In this document: positions 37,660-49,411 of the stretch, piece by piece
Numbering within the stretch: the first letter of the stretch is position 1
Layout: each line of letters starts with the position of its first letter
NCBI GenBank assembly: GCA_023333565.1
Contig: JAJKFH010003075.1
Coordinates: 558,001 to 622,000 of the forward strand
Source of the DNA: Puffinus mauretanicus
Taxonomy: Eukaryota > Chordata > Aves > Procellariiformes > Procellariidae
Length of the DNA: 64,000 nucleotides
Direction of reading: 5' to 3'
Made by a program: the position numbers and the translations under genes
Notes under the pieces: model-generated
What the model was told of the DNA's origin: nothing
The model's input: the letters and a program-made list of their open reading frames with translations, nothing else
Database searches by the model: none

Positions 37660-37990
37660 GAGTCAAGGATCTTAATACATTTTGTTCATCAAAGAGAAGG
37701 TTAAACAGTGATAAAAATATCTACAGGAGGAAAAAATACAAGCAGTAACACGAGCAAAAAGTTATAAAAGAGTCCAGGGCTAGAAGACGAGGCTTAACAA
37801 ATTCAGACTAGATTTAAGGCACATCTTTATCAGGGAGGATAATTAACTGTTGGAAGAACTTAAGGGCTGAAGTGGTTTCTCTGTCACAGGAAAATATTGC
37901 ATGTTGTGCTGTAAGATGTGCTCCAGTTTTATCATGGCCTTTGGATTCAAAACGGGAGATAATAGAGATTCAGACAGCATGAAAGAGATG
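37660..37990 (+). mobile_element. ancient CR1-like LINE, ORF2 C-terminal region, plus strand
   Basis: A good match in order to the remembered turtle/archosaur CR1 3' region: TTCATCAAAGAGAAGGTTAA, ATAAAAATATCTACAGGAGG, ACAAATTCAGACTAGATTTAAG, AGGATAATTAACTGTTGGAA, GTGGTTTCTCTGTCAC and ATGTGCTCCAG. This encodes the same C-terminal part of ORF2 as the two young CR1 ends but is far more diverged, with stops and frameshifts. The 3' end fades after about 37990 without a visible tail. Non-functional. Confidence 0.82.
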
Positions 37991-40210
37991 AAAATAAGTG
38001 ATAACACTAGTGCTTGTCTACTGTTAAAAATCTATGAAGTTTATTAAGTCTGATTTGCACAATATATATTTTTTCTTTTAGAATTATTGTCAGAAGCAAA
38101 AATTTCCTTTTTTGTTATATCTTTACATTTTTTATCTTGTTTTATGACATACACAGTGTTTCTACTAATCTGAAATAACATAACTTTTTAAAAAAGATTT
38201 ATTAAAGAGCTTACTTGTTTTAGTGCTAACAGTTTTAAGGCACCCAGACTAAAGAGGAGAAGATTCTATTCCGGGAGGTTTAAGTAGCAACTGTCTCAAT
38301 CTTTTTACAGTGAAGTACAAAACCCACCAAGTATAATTCTGTATTTGTATGTGTAATGCACTATATCGACATGTTAAAGAAAATACCAATAGATTAAGTA
38401 ACATAAAAAGACCTCAAAATACAATTCTGAAAATAGGCAATTCCTAAATGTAAAGTATTCCAAATTAAGTTTTTATTGTGCTTTTTTTTTTTGCTGATGA
38501 AATTTGCACCAAAATCCACATAATTTTTCTATGTGCATCAAGATGGATATGTTTGTAGGAGTACCTATGTAACAGTGTAAGTTGGAACAGCTGTAAGTGT
38601 GACTTTTTTTTTTTTGCATTTGGAGGGGTGAGATCTGCATTCCAAGGATTCCAAAGTCTTTGTTTCCCACTTGAAATCACTTGTTCTGTAGATATAATCC
38701 CACTTGGATGTCTTATATTCTTGTTTAGGTTTGTCAATTGTTAAATTTAATTAACAGCAGTTTTGAAAATGAGGAAAAAAGAAGCAAAAGATGAAATGCT
38801 AGATGAAAAAAGGCAAAGGCTGGAAACTGTGATTGCAAGGCTATAACCAGGTAAATTTAAATAAAGGCCAATTAGGCAGCCCCAGGGGAGGGGTTTCAGG
38901 GAATAGTTATCATCCTGCTTGGTCAGAAGACAAGCAATAGATGGTTCAAGGGCTCCAGGCTCTGATCCATTAAATGAATGCCCCTGTAGTGGTATAACTG
39001 CCAATACATATCCTCAAAATAGTATTTCCTCTGAGCTTCATCTTTTAAGTATTTATGTAACTTGCAGGGGTGTTCATACTTTTTGTATGTAAAGTCTCTC
39101 TCTGTTCTTCTCTTTGGGCTCAGATGTATGATCAATTTACCATGTATTAGATGGGCTGTGGTCATTGCCTTCACTTTGGTTTTAGTTGATGTGTTTTTAC
39201 CTTATTTACCATAGCGGAGGTACCTATCTGGTCAGGTACCACAGAGAAGCATCACTAAGGCTCGTTTACTCCTCTTCTAAGTTGAGTGGCGGAAAGGTGC
39301 ATTGTAAAACGTTCATAACCTGTGCTTCAGTCAGAAGCATCCGAGGATGTTGTCTAGAAGGCCAGTAAATGTGACTGCCAGTTACTTGAACTGTGAAACA
39401 GTGTGAGTACATCTTTGTATTAGCTCTGATAAAACAAATAATTCAGGTTAAAAAAAAAAGAAAGCAAAGGTTTTACTGGTGATCAGTAAGCATTTAAGTA
39501 AAATTAAATTTCTATTGATTTAAATAGAAAGGAGATAGGAGTGATACGAATTACGTAAGGAAGTATAATAGGAATTACACAGCTGCATTAATTTTATGTA
39601 CTGGTAAATGTACGAAATATAATTTTATTATACAATGCTGCTGGGTATAGCACCATGAATAAACTCTCTTCTGCTGCAATGCCTGCAAGACTATGCCAGT
39701 TGATATATATTTTGGGTTTATTTTGTTTGTTTGCCTTTTATTGTCACCTCATTCTCTCTTGTCTTTCCCCTCCCTTCATGTTTGCTTTGCCCCTGTTGCA
39801 TCTGGTTGTAACCTGGATTGTAAATTATCTGAGGTAAGAGGCCATCCGTTTAGTAAGTGTGTGTGTGTAGTGGCTGATACAGTGGAGTACCGCAATAACT
39901 GTATCACTCGTGTTGGAGTCCAAGAGACTGCTAATGGAGCTCTGCCCAGGGAGGAAGGTTTGTAGGATTAGGTTGTTAATATCCAGCAGAATCCATAGCA
40001 GTTGGGAAGGAGCAGCAGATATATGGTAAATATTGCCCGGAGCATACAGCTTTGGCTGAAAGGGTCAAGGTTTGGGAAAGGTAACCAAGCAGGTCTTTTC
40101 ATAAAGGTCCTGACTTTTGCAATCCCATTTGGGGAAGTAGATGGCTTTGCTTGAGGTAGAGGATGGATTTGGAAACAGAAGCCGCTGAGAGTAAGACGAG
40201 CTGTGCTTCT
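37991..40210. other. non-coding stretch, nothing recognised
   Basis: AT-rich; two T tracts (38482-38492 and 38606-38616) and a GT run at 39858-39869. No frame above 90 codons. No recognised element. Confidence 0.5.
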
Positions 40211-40292
40211 AACCCTATACTACTGAAGTCAGTGGAATATTTACCTCTAATGCGCACAGATGACCTTATGGATCAGGTCCCATGGGAGGAGT
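40211..40292. repeat. sauropsid palindromic dispersed repeat fragment
   Basis: CTACTGAAGTCAGTGGAATA followed downstream by TTATGGATCAGGTCCCATGG recalls the old 'tgaagtcagtggg ... ggatcaggccc' repeat. Diverged; family name not assigned. Confidence 0.4.
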
Positions 40293-42325
40293 GTCACCTT
40301 CCTGCTTCTCACTGTATGGCTCCTGACAGGCGGTCTGAGCGTCTGCACACCTAGATCACGTGGGGCTGTTCTTTTAGACAGTAAAAGTGTCAGAGAGGTA
40401 GCCTTGAATGGTGACATATAACTGAACTGCTGCAAAACTGTGAATTAAGTTGGGAACTTGGAACTTTTCCTCATTTAAAGAACCGTGAGAGAGAACAGGG
40501 CAGGGACTGAGCAAAATCACTGGCCTAAGTGTTGAGAGAGATCATTTCTGAGGCACGGCAAAATCACAAGATAAAAATATCCTTGGGAAGCAGCATTTAC
40601 AGCACTGGGTGGTGCAAGAAAATAAAGGTGGAGGAAGTTTCTAGAGAAAGCATCCTTTAAAAGTACTACAGTTTTTGATGTGATAAACGTCATTGAAAGC
40701 AAACAGAACAGCTGCAAAATATGATAAAAATCACTTGAAAGTTCATTGATTTTGCAGTAAAACTGTAAGTACTTCACTTTATAATAATTGTTCCTCTCAT
40801 GCTCTCAAATCTTGTACTTGAGCTACAAGAGTATTCAGGTCAGGGTTGCATTCAGAAAATAGGCACAAAAAGACAATGAAGCTCAACTAGAGAGATACTT
40901 TAATCATGAGCTAATTTACAAACCAAAGCAAAACAAAATCATTTTTTGTCTAAGATTATTAGAAGATGCTAATTCTCTGCCTAAAATTATCTTTTTCCGT
41001 AACCTAAAAAAAAAGAAAAAAACCCAACTCTTATCTTCCTAATTAAATTTCGTGACTTGGCTTACATGGTTGGTTGGACTTTTTTTTTTTTCTTGTCTGA
41101 GGACAATGTGCATGTGTTATTCAAATATGAGCTCCTCTGTAGTATAAACTCATATAAACATTGTCCTGATAGTACTAAATTAATGATAGTGCTCTTTGTA
41201 ATGATTTTCTCTTGGCTTGTAGCTATATTTAAAATAAGTGAGCAGTTTTTATGGAAAAGAGACACGTGAAAATGGAGCCCTGCTAAGTGTATGCAGCCTT
41301 GTAAAATCTGTAAGAGACTTAAAAAACCAAAACCAAACCAACAAAAAAACCCCCAAACCTAGCAATTTAAAGCAATGTTGGGTAGCAAGAACATTTCTGT
41401 GCTCATATGATAAGGACACTCAGCATCAGAGCTAGGCAAGGGAAGAATAGAGAGTATTCATTTGAATTAAAAATGTGAATATATCCTTTGTTATGTGTAA
41501 TAATTTTTATTTTCTGGAAATATTTACCAGAGCATTTTTTCTTTTTTATTTTTTTTTTTTAAACAATCACGATGGTGACTCTGTGTATGTGCGCGCACAA
41601 ATATGTACACACAGTTGCTTGCAAACCTTTTATATGAACAAATTGAAGGATCTTGACGTACATTTGTAAATTTGCATTAACATTTTCTTCAGGTATCATT
41701 GCATAGCCATCTTAAAGGCTCTCAAGAGCCTTTATGCACATCTTGTAGCCTATTAGTAATTTGTCTAATAAATGAGTCTTTGGCTCAGGGGGCTATTCAT
41801 GTACTTAGTTTAGACATGGCCTTAAGAACTTGACTGAATTTGGTCTTGTGGGGTTCGACACCATCCAATCTGGGACGGTAATGACATCATCTACTTTAGG
41901 ACACCCTTATGCACTATGAGCAATGGGGTATGGAAAGTTACTAGGCCAGCTGAATGCACTGTGCACAGGAAGAAATACTTTGCATGAACTATTAGCCAAA
42001 TCTGTAACACTTCACTCCTCCTAATTCATGAACACCTGAGTGTGCTGGCAAGCAGAGGAAAATATGGGTGAAATGACTGCCAGAAGTGGTTTAGTTTCTG
42101 AGCGCTTTCAAGTTTTTTAAATCATACAGCCCAATAGCCACGTTTGTTTATGATTTAAAATGCTTGATGGTGTTCAGGTCTGTCCTAAGTATGTAGCTAT
42201 ACTAAGCAATAATATACATTTTAAGTCTTTCATATTAGCAAATTTCAAACATTAATAATATAGCCCTTCATTTCAAAAGACTATGCTTGCATCAAGGTAA
42301 ATGTCAGCAAAGGTACAAGCCCTTC
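40293..42325. other. non-coding stretch, nothing recognised
   Basis: No frame above 86 codons. T tracts at 41081-41092 and 41548-41560 and an A-rich tract at 41007-41023. The block 40900-41010 is AT-rich with ATTAG and GCTAAT cores but otherwise unassigned. Confidence 0.5.
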
Positions 42326-42344
42326 TTTTTTTTTTTTTTTTTTT
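42326..42344 (-). repeat. 19-base T tract (poly-A on minus strand)
   Basis: An uninterrupted run of 19 T. On the minus strand it would be a poly-A tail immediately downstream of two overlapping long frames; see the neighbouring entry. Confidence 0.95.
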
Positions 42345-43170
42345 GACACCTCATGGCATCTTTTGTGAGGTAGCTCATCTTGTTTTGTCCTGCTCTTTGT
42401 TTACAGACTACACAGTCTGTGCCTGCTGCAGCACTGGCGCTCTTGGTGCAATATCTCCATCTTTCCATCACCCAGGGCAAAGATAGACCTAGACCTTGTA
42501 CCAGCTGCCTGAGCTGTGGTTCCTGGGGAGTCCTCCAGCTTTGTCTTCTCCGATTCATTCTGACTGCTGTGCTGCTGGCCAGGCCTGCTGGTGCACCAAA
42601 GTGATGCCCCACCTTGAAGACTCTCTCTTGCCCACTCCCCTTTAGTTTGCTTGTTAATTGGAGCTCTCTGGATGTTCTTGTTTAAGCAAGCGTCCCTAGG
42701 TCGCTGATTGTGTCCTCTTTCCACATTTCTGGTCAGTTCTTCTAACTGTACAAGTCTGATCACCCTGATGTACTCAATAAAATACATCTCTCATTGCTGC
42801 TGTCAGCAGTCTGCAATCCTATCATTGCTGATTTGTCAGGCTTCCCAGAAGCCAGGGCAGTCATGAATTTCCAGTATTTTTTTAATGTTCCTATGCGCAC
42901 ATCAGACAAAACAACAGTGCAAGTGAGAGTACCAGGTGTTGAAGTGTTACTGTTGATTGTTGGAAAACTCAAACCCTCTGTTCTACCTCTTGCCATTTTG
43001 ACCTCACAGTGATGTGCTGTGCACCAAGTTTCAGAAGTGAAAGGTTGTGATAGACTGAACCTTTGCAAAAATGTATTTAATATAATACTGTTAAATCTGT
43101 GTGAGCCTGTGTTTTTATGCAGAGAAGCCAGAGGAATGGGACTATTATACAAGGTCATGTGGTTTTTTCA
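42345..43170 (-). other. possible minus-strand retrocopy or chance frames
   Basis: Two minus-strand open frames, 42760-43158 (133 codons including stop) and 42401-42787, overlap by 28 bp in different frames, as a coding sequence with one frameshift would. They are followed by an A tail on the same strand. I do not recognise either product: no domain, no signal peptide, mixed composition. No AATAAA lies close to the tail and I saw no clear target-site duplication. It could be a decayed processed pseudogene, an unrelated retroposon, or coincidence. Confidence 0.22.
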
Positions 43171-44039
43171 GGGTCTATCTGCAAACATTTGAGGGCAAGT
43201 TTAAATGATGCTGCTGAGCCAATCTTCCCATCTTTTTTATGAAGCAAGGGGTTTGACTGCTCTCAACTAGCATAAAACCACTCTGCATTGGGAACAGCAA
43301 AATACTGCCTGATCTGCAATGAAATCAGAGCAGCAGATTTTTGAGTAAGAGAGTGCTGTCACTTTTGACTCTAGAAGGCCTCTAAATTCTCCTCCCTCTT
43401 ATCCACGTGTTTGAGTTCCTCTCAACATGAGTATTTGTACTTTAAGGGTTTTTTTCCTTTTAATTTGGTCTTAGAATGTGAAATACTGAGTAATGCCAGT
43501 GGAAGAACATCCCTCAATGCACTCCTGATTCTGCTGACAGCCAGTGCATCATGATGATCAGATGGCATAGCTAACTCTACCACACTGAAGTTCTTCCACT
43601 AGACATATGGCCTGTATCTACTTTGTTCCTGAGCTTTGTCTTGGCACTAAAGAAATTGGTTGTACCAAACCCTGGTATTGTGCTCGCATTGCCATTGTAG
43701 ACTTCCTGCTGCAAGAGGAAGATGGGATTTGTAGGCAATGCCAAGGCCTGGGCTGATTTTTGTAATGATGTCCCTCAAAGGGCAGATGAAGTGTAGAGGA
43801 GTTTCTGGAGCCTTCTCCCCACAGGGATGGTGTTCTTGGGTGGCTCTAAAAGCACAGGACCATCCCAGAACTTTCTCCAGCTGTTCCAGTGCAGCTGTGA
43901 AAGAACCAGCTCCAGATTAACAGCTTGGACAGTGAGTAAATCTGGACTCAAAGCCATTGATAAAACTCAAGTGGCCACTAAGTTCTCATTTACATTGTAA
44001 TGGCATAGCAGGACACCAAACTGATTGATGAAGAGACTG
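43171..44039. other. non-coding stretch, nothing recognised
   Basis: Short frames only (60 codons at most). May be the continuation of the weak LINE-like trace to the right, but no motif is readable. Confidence 0.4.
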
Positions 44040-44600
44040 AAACATCTACAACGTGTCATTTCCATGTTAATCTCATACTGTTCTTCCAATAGGCCTTCAG
44101 TCATTGTTTCATGAAGTGTATGTACTAGTCATTGTATATCGGTCTGTCCAGAAGCTGTCACTTCAGGGCTGAGATGTGGTTACAGTTGGCTGAGTATTTG
44201 TGTTGTAAGCCATTTTGTGAGACTGTCAGCGGAATGACCCCTCTCCAATTTGAGTAAATGTTGGCTCCCCTTTTTCTTAATTTAAAGGGATAATGCAGCT
44301 GTTATTCTGTCTTCTGGAACATAACCAGTCTTCCAAGGTTTGAGAAAACTTGATGAAGCCAACACACGAAATCAAAAGCTCTGCGTTGTAGTATCTCTGA
44401 TAAGAAGTTATTAAGATTCAGTGATTAATTATTTTGTAACTTTTTGACTTAACTGTCACTGGACTGTTTTCTGCTGGATTTATTTTTGGATCGCGTAATT
44501 CATAACTGGGTAGGGTTTGCTTCATTAAATTGCAAAAGTTTTCAAGCCAATGCTTACATTGTCCATCAATATCTTGGCAGAATTATCCATGATTCTCCTT
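44040..44600 (-). mobile_element. very weak trace of a non-LTR reverse transcriptase
   Basis: On the minus strand two fragments recall the start of a non-LTR reverse-transcriptase domain. AELL codons at 44373-44384 are followed by EDWLCSRRQNNSCIIPL. After a frameshift comes NWRG (codons at 44239-44250). Families such as RTE-type LINEs have AELL ... W ... VPI ... NWRGI in this order. No later motif (FADD or similar) is readable to the left, so this is only a suggestion. Confidence 0.22.
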
Positions 44601-45540
44601 AATTGAGGGAAGCAGTGAGAATGGGCATCCAATTAGGGCACTCATTGTCTCAAACATCCATTCCTGTTTACGCTTCTTGGAAGCTTTCTCAATGTGCTGT
44701 GTTGTACTGGCCTGAGAATCACACTGGTCCTGACCTACTTGGCCTGTTAATCTCACTCATCTTCTGTCTGTCCCTTTGTCAGACTTTTGCAGTCTGGGAT
44801 TCTGGGACAAAATATGTAGATGTCTTTGTCCTTTGGATATTCCTTGAAACGCCAAGTTTCTGGGCACTCTAAAACCAGTGAGCTTAATAGGTGAGTGAAA
44901 AACAGAGCCTCTTACAGTTATTTCTCATGAGAGAAAGTTCTGCTTCATGAGGTATTTCTGAAGCCCCCTGACAGCATGCCCCACAGCACAATGCAGTGCA
45001 CTGTAGAGATTACCTTACTGCTGGTGGTGCAGGGGCCAATTTGCCTTTTTTTCTCTAAATGTTGAATCATGTCTCAGGTAGGATGGCTTTGCACTGAGCT
45101 GCACACAGCAGGGCTGCTGTGCACGCAGGGACCCCTGAGGACCCTTAGGAACAGTCAGTCGTTGATCATTCACAGCAGCCAAACAGGCTGGTGGCCGGAA
45201 CAGCATCTCACACCACGAGTTCACCAGGACATAGGGATGGACATAGACCTGCCCTCCGCATGGCTGCTCATCCCAGGGAGGGAGTTGGCTGGGCCTGTCC
45301 CGTCCCCAGGAGTGACCTTTTCTATACTAGAATTAACATAATGGCACCGGTATGCCTGCTTTTAACAATTACATTTCTGTCACGGCATCCTGGCTTCTGC
45401 GAGGACGGGGCTAGGGAGCTCCTTCTGCCTTGGCCATGTTTGCCATTGCTAAAATCAGCATTATGTCCTTTACCATAGATGTCTAGTCTGTTTATTTATC
45501 AAGATTCACAGGTAAACAGGATTCAAGACTATTTATTCCT
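44601..45540. other. non-coding stretch, nothing recognised
   Basis: Frames of 89-95 codons (44603-44872, 45069-45341, 45191-45478), none with a domain. Locally a little GC-richer than the average of the window at 45080-45440. Confidence 0.5.
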
Positions 45541-45568
45541 TTAATAATAATAATAATAACAATAATGA
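45541..45568. repeat. (TAA)n microsatellite
   Basis: TTAATAATAATAATAATAAC then AATAATGA: six TAA units followed by an interrupted extension. Confidence 0.9.
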
Positions 45569-45790
45569 CTCCCCTGTGCTAATTTCTGGGCACCTAATGA
45601 AATCACAGCAGCCTGGCATTGCAGGGGTGAGGAGCACTGTTAAATTGCATGAGCTTGAGGCCCCTCATTGGAGCCAGCCTGAATGACTGTGGCCGGAGCA
45701 CTGCCTGGACAGAGCCCTATGGCAGATCAACACAGTGAAAAAGTAGGTTTGACACCACTTTTTCTTTTCATCCTGTGATTTGGGGTGTTT

Positions 45791-45870
45791 TGCTGGTGTA
45801 AAACATCCAACATACACTCAGACCAGATCCTAGCCCTGTACAAGTGAAGCTAGATTTGGTCTAATGATGA
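45791..45870. repeat. possible sauropsid dispersed repeat fragment
   Basis: TGCTGGTGTAAAACATCCAA then CCAGATCCTAGCCCTGTACA recalls the old repeat built from 'gctggtgtaaat' and 'ccagatcctcagctggtgta' blocks. Weak, from memory. Confidence 0.35.
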
Positions 45871-46514
45871 AAACCAAACTATCTACCTATAACCTTGCGT
45901 TTGAAAATGAGACCGCAGCATTCCTGTGTGTAGCTATGTAAGTGTATTTTAAAAATACATCCATTTGAAATGTCCTTCTTAAGTATAGCGAGAGTCCTAT
46001 AGTTAAGGGATCTTGGCTTAGGGGAGGAGGGTTGATTAGAAATAATAATAAATTCTGTAGAATATGTGGCCATGCCACATTCAATCTGGTAAACCTCTTA
46101 CGTCTCACAACCCGATCATGAATTTTCTGTGTCAGTGGGTGTGTAATCACTCTTAATACAATGATTTACAGTTTGTGTGCAGACAACAGATAAATACACT
46201 CAAATTAGGAAGGACTATCCAGAAAATGTTATATTTATAATTAAATAACATTCCAACATTGTACGTGTGAGACTAAAATCTGTTAGAAGTCAGGAAAATG
46301 TAGCAGTAATTTTCATCTGAAAATCTGTATCATTAAGGAATTGTCCAAGATTAGTCCCCTACAAGCATTAGCTTGTGAACACTGGGGGGAAAAAAAAGAG
46401 CAACAGCTTTAAGCATTAATGTGGTTAATCCCACAGCGTAGCACTTGGTTAGAGTCAGTATTTGGAATTATAGCTCAAATGGTGATATTTCAAGGGGAAG
46501 GTCAGTTTGAATCA
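45871..46514. other. non-coding stretch, nothing recognised
   Basis: AT-rich. Overlapping minus-strand frames (87 codons at most) without a domain. The part 46310-46460 carries several ATTAG and TTAAT cores but no clear structure. Confidence 0.45.
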
Positions 46515-46685
46515 GTGATAATACTTTGCATTTTTACAGTGCCTTCTGAATAAGAACCTCAGAGGGGTTTATAGACATTAGTGAATTAAGGGTCTCAGAT
46601 CTCTGCCAAGACTGCAGTTTTATCCCTGTTTTATAGAGGGGGAAAATGGAGGCATGAAGAATTTAAGTGGCCCTGCTGTAACAGC
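46515..46685 (-). mobile_element. MIR-type SINE relic, minus strand
   Basis: In plus-strand order: TAATACTTTGCATTTTTACA, GTGCCTTCTGAATAAG, CCTCAGAGGGGTTTATAGAC, then TATCCCTGTTTTATAGAGGG and GGCATGAAGAATTTAAGTGG. This reproduces the order of a reversed MIR/MIR3-like element (tagcacttt, gatctcaaagcgctttacaaac, tccccattttacagatggggaaactgaggca, gttaagtgactt). One of the longer relics in the window. Confidence 0.68.
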
Positions 46686-47194
46686 AAAGGGTGGTGCTGT
46701 GCGGGGTGCTCCCGGATCAGTACAGCTCTGTAGGGAAGCATGGGCATGACTGTGGGGAGTGGGACATGCCACTGGCAGCAGCAGGGATACCTGCAGGTGA
46801 AGGGGAACCTCAGGAGGATGAGTTTGACGCTGGCGTTTTGTGGCTAAGAGCAGTGTCGTTCACCTTGTTATCTTGTGATGTGTTTTACTGCAGCTCCTCA
46901 ACATGGGCTTCCTACAGCACTTCCCATTCACGGTGGCTGAGCTGTTCCATGGGGCTCTCTATCCTGGGAGAGCCCGCTTAACTTCAGCTCAGCAATACTT
47001 TCTAAAAGAGATCTTTAATTGGAATTCGGTGGGAAACAGGTTTTCCTTTCTTTTTTTTGGGGGGGAAAATAGAATTCTGTGCTGGACAGGAGTGCTGTTC
47101 TTATACGGTGGTAAGCAGGGTTAGGAATCGAGGATACTGACAAGCATCCTGCCTCGGAGGTCCATATTTCATTTTGGATATTGCTTCCACTACG
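46686..47194. other. non-coding stretch, nothing recognised
   Basis: The longest frame is 96 codons (46691-46981), with no domain. A short G run lies at 47060-47066. Confidence 0.5.
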
Positions 47195-47530
47195 TGGCTT
47201 ACAACACAACTTATTGTTCAGAGTAAGACTCAATTGAAATCAATTGCTAATTAAATTTATGTCTAAATTAATAAATCACAACTATTCAGATCATGTTCAT
47301 ATGAATAATTTCTATTATGGTGAACATAATTATTAGATTCAGCATTTAATGAACCATATTGTTCGATGAAATTCTTGTGACAATTGGGACTAATAGAATA
47401 TGTTAACCTTTATTCGCCTCAGCTTGACACCACATTAGACCATGAATTAATATATAAGTGCCTAGAAGAGTTTCATAATTAAGTAGCCATTGTGACTCCT
47501 TTGGCCTGTCGGATGAGTTACTTATGCCGT
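47195..47530. promoter_or_regulatory. AT-rich block, candidate conserved non-coding element
   Basis: About 335 bp without repeat character, dense in homeodomain and POU-like cores (CAATTGCTAATTAAAT, TAAATTAATAAATC, ATATGAATAAT, ATAATTATTAG, CATTTAATGAAC, CATGAATTAATAT, CATAATTAAGTA). I flag it only for this density; conservation cannot be judged from one sequence. Confidence 0.3.
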
Positions 47531-48519
47531 GTCGTTTCTTTAGAAAGCAACATTCGAAGCAAACCAATAAAGGTCTGTGAAATGCAAACAGGGTGTTCTG
47601 TTCTTTGTTGTCCCTCTGCCTCTGCAAGTAGAATCCTGGACAGTTTGTGTGCATGCTAGTGAGATTCAATTACATGTGTTACCTCCCATAAACACTTCAG
47701 CTCAGCCTCCTTCCTCCCCTTCCCCCCCCGGCCACAACCTTGAAAGAAGGAAGAGCTGGGAGCTTCCAGTCTCTGTGGCTCTTAAATATACGCAAGTCCT
47801 AAAAATTACTATGTGCTAACAAAATATTGTCCTATGTTTAACTACCTTTGCCTATCTTGCCATTTACATTGCAGAGGAGAAAACCTGGAAACAGTTTCTC
47901 TTTGGCAGGCTAGAAGGCAAAGAAAGGAATAGATAAGAGGGAACCCAGGGGATTCAAGTCCTCTCAATGCTTTGCAAATAGGTTTACAGGGAAGGGAAAG
48001 GCTGGTACGCTGGAAGGCAGGTCCCTGTGATACACAGCTCTATGGTATTCCATGGACCTAATGACTAGAGTTTAAGCCCATGCAGCCCCATGGAAAGATT
48101 TTAAACCCCACATGCCATGTAGTAAGGGGCTTTGATTAAGGACTTTAATGTGTCTTGTTCCACTCTAAGGAATGTAATCCCTGGCACTGAACAACTAAAA
48201 GACATTTGGTAACTACAAAGATATTTCCAAGTGAAAATCTTTATGTTTGGGAAAAAAACAAATTAGCCACAACAAAAAGCTGCTGAAGAAAATGAAGCAA
48301 AAGCACTGAGCTTTGCAACCTAGAAAATGAAAGCTGGGAGTTTGATTAACTTGATCCACTTGATCAGCTTAAATTATGCCACTGTAGTATGATCCGGTTT
48401 CCATCTTGCATGTTGGGCTCCCATGCGTGAGTTTGTCTGCTGGGACCCGCCTTTCTCAAAATTTAAAGAGGTTTCCATAAGACTTCCAACAAATGCTATT
48501 GCTCCTCTTATTTTAAATA
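47531..48519. other. non-coding stretch with a possible MIR relic
   Basis: At about 47855-47985, CTTGCCATTTACATTGCAGA, GGAGAAAACCTGG and then GGGAACCCAGGGGATTCAAG may be a minus-strand MIR (ccattttacagaggagaaactg, then gaacccaggt). The similarity is marginal. The remainder is unassigned. Confidence 0.4.
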
Positions 48520-48600
48520 ACAACAAGGTGGGACAGGGTTATCATCACAGGCCCATTTTTATAGCTGGAGGATCAAAGTGTTAAGGAATTGCTTGAGTGT
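48520..48600 (-). mobile_element. possible MIR relic, minus strand
   Basis: TATCATCACAGGCCCATTTT, TATAGCTGGAGGATCAAAG then TTAAGGAATTGCTTG follow the order of a reversed MIR core (tcatccccattttacagatgaggaactgag, gttaagtgacttgcc). Confidence 0.45.
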
Positions 48601-48959
48601 AGTAGAAGTTTAACTGAGGTGGAAACAACTCAGGATCTGGGGAAATGTTCTGCATTGTTGTCCTTTGCAGAGTGTCAACAAATTAGGAAGAAAACAAGAT
48701 ATATGCTTATTTATTTCTAGCTTCTTTTCACTAGCCCAGACATATATGAGCAGCAATATTTTGTGGCAGTTGCTTGTATTCTATAACAGCAATGAATAAG
48801 GTCCCAAGAAAATGATTTGCTACATAGAAGGAAGAAAGGCCAAACTTGTTAAGGAAATAATGTTACTTTCAAGGTTCTCAGGGGATATTAGAAACAATGG
48901 AGAGTAAAACAAATATTAGAATTGCATATAAAAGGTACTTGATATTTTCTTTCTCTAAC
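48601..48959. other. non-coding stretch, nothing recognised
   Basis: No frame, repeat or site that I can support. Confidence 0.5.
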
Positions 48960-49170
48960 GGCCCAAACAGCATTACTGCAAAATGCTGTGATGTTATTCT
49001 ATTGGCAAGAATACAAAAGGGAGCAGGCCTAGGAGATGCCAGCTATTCATTTTATTAAGAACTCAAAGAACAGAAAAATGAATAGGTAAATTAACTCGTA
49101 ATAAGAGCTGAAGAAATAGCAATGCATTTAGTTATTAAAGCCCATTTAATAGCAGAACTTTCATAATTAA
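48960..49170. promoter_or_regulatory. candidate conserved non-coding element
   Basis: A non-repetitive block with closely spaced TTATTAAG, GTAAATTAACTCG, GCAATGCATTTAGTTATTAA, CCCATTTAATAGC and CATAATTAAAGTG. The pattern resembles developmental non-coding elements; it is a guess from composition and site density. Confidence 0.3.
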
Positions 49171-49333
49171 AGTGACTCACCCTGCAGCTAGCAAGAACGC
49201 AGCGCCCCTGCATGTAGTTTGTGTAAAAGTCTTCATGGACATGCCATGCTCTTTACTTCTTGCCCAGGTAAAAGATGGAAGCTTCCTACTTGTATCTGTT
49301 AACATAGTTTCTTCTTTTCCTCTGTTTCTGCAG

Positions 49334-49411
49334 GTTCTCTGCTTTTGTGCCACAGCTTCTGATTCTGATCAGTAACTCTTCATTCATGAGCTTCTACAAG
49401 GTCAGCAGCAG
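49334..49411 (+). other. cryptic exon-like segment
   Basis: A pyrimidine tract ending TTTCTGCAG (acceptor at 49333) is followed after 78 bp by CAG-GTGAGC (donor at 49412), a near-ideal 5' splice site. The 78 bp, a multiple of three, are open in one frame from its second base (starting FSAFVPQLLILIS). No protein family recognised. It may be a non-coding RNA exon or chance. Confidence 0.25.

Noticed and set aside
6509..46965. Similar 20-mers GGCTGAACTATTCCATGGGG (6511-6530) and GGCTGAGCTGTTCCATGGGG (46936-46955)
   Set aside because: Similarity does not extend into the flanks; probably coincidence.
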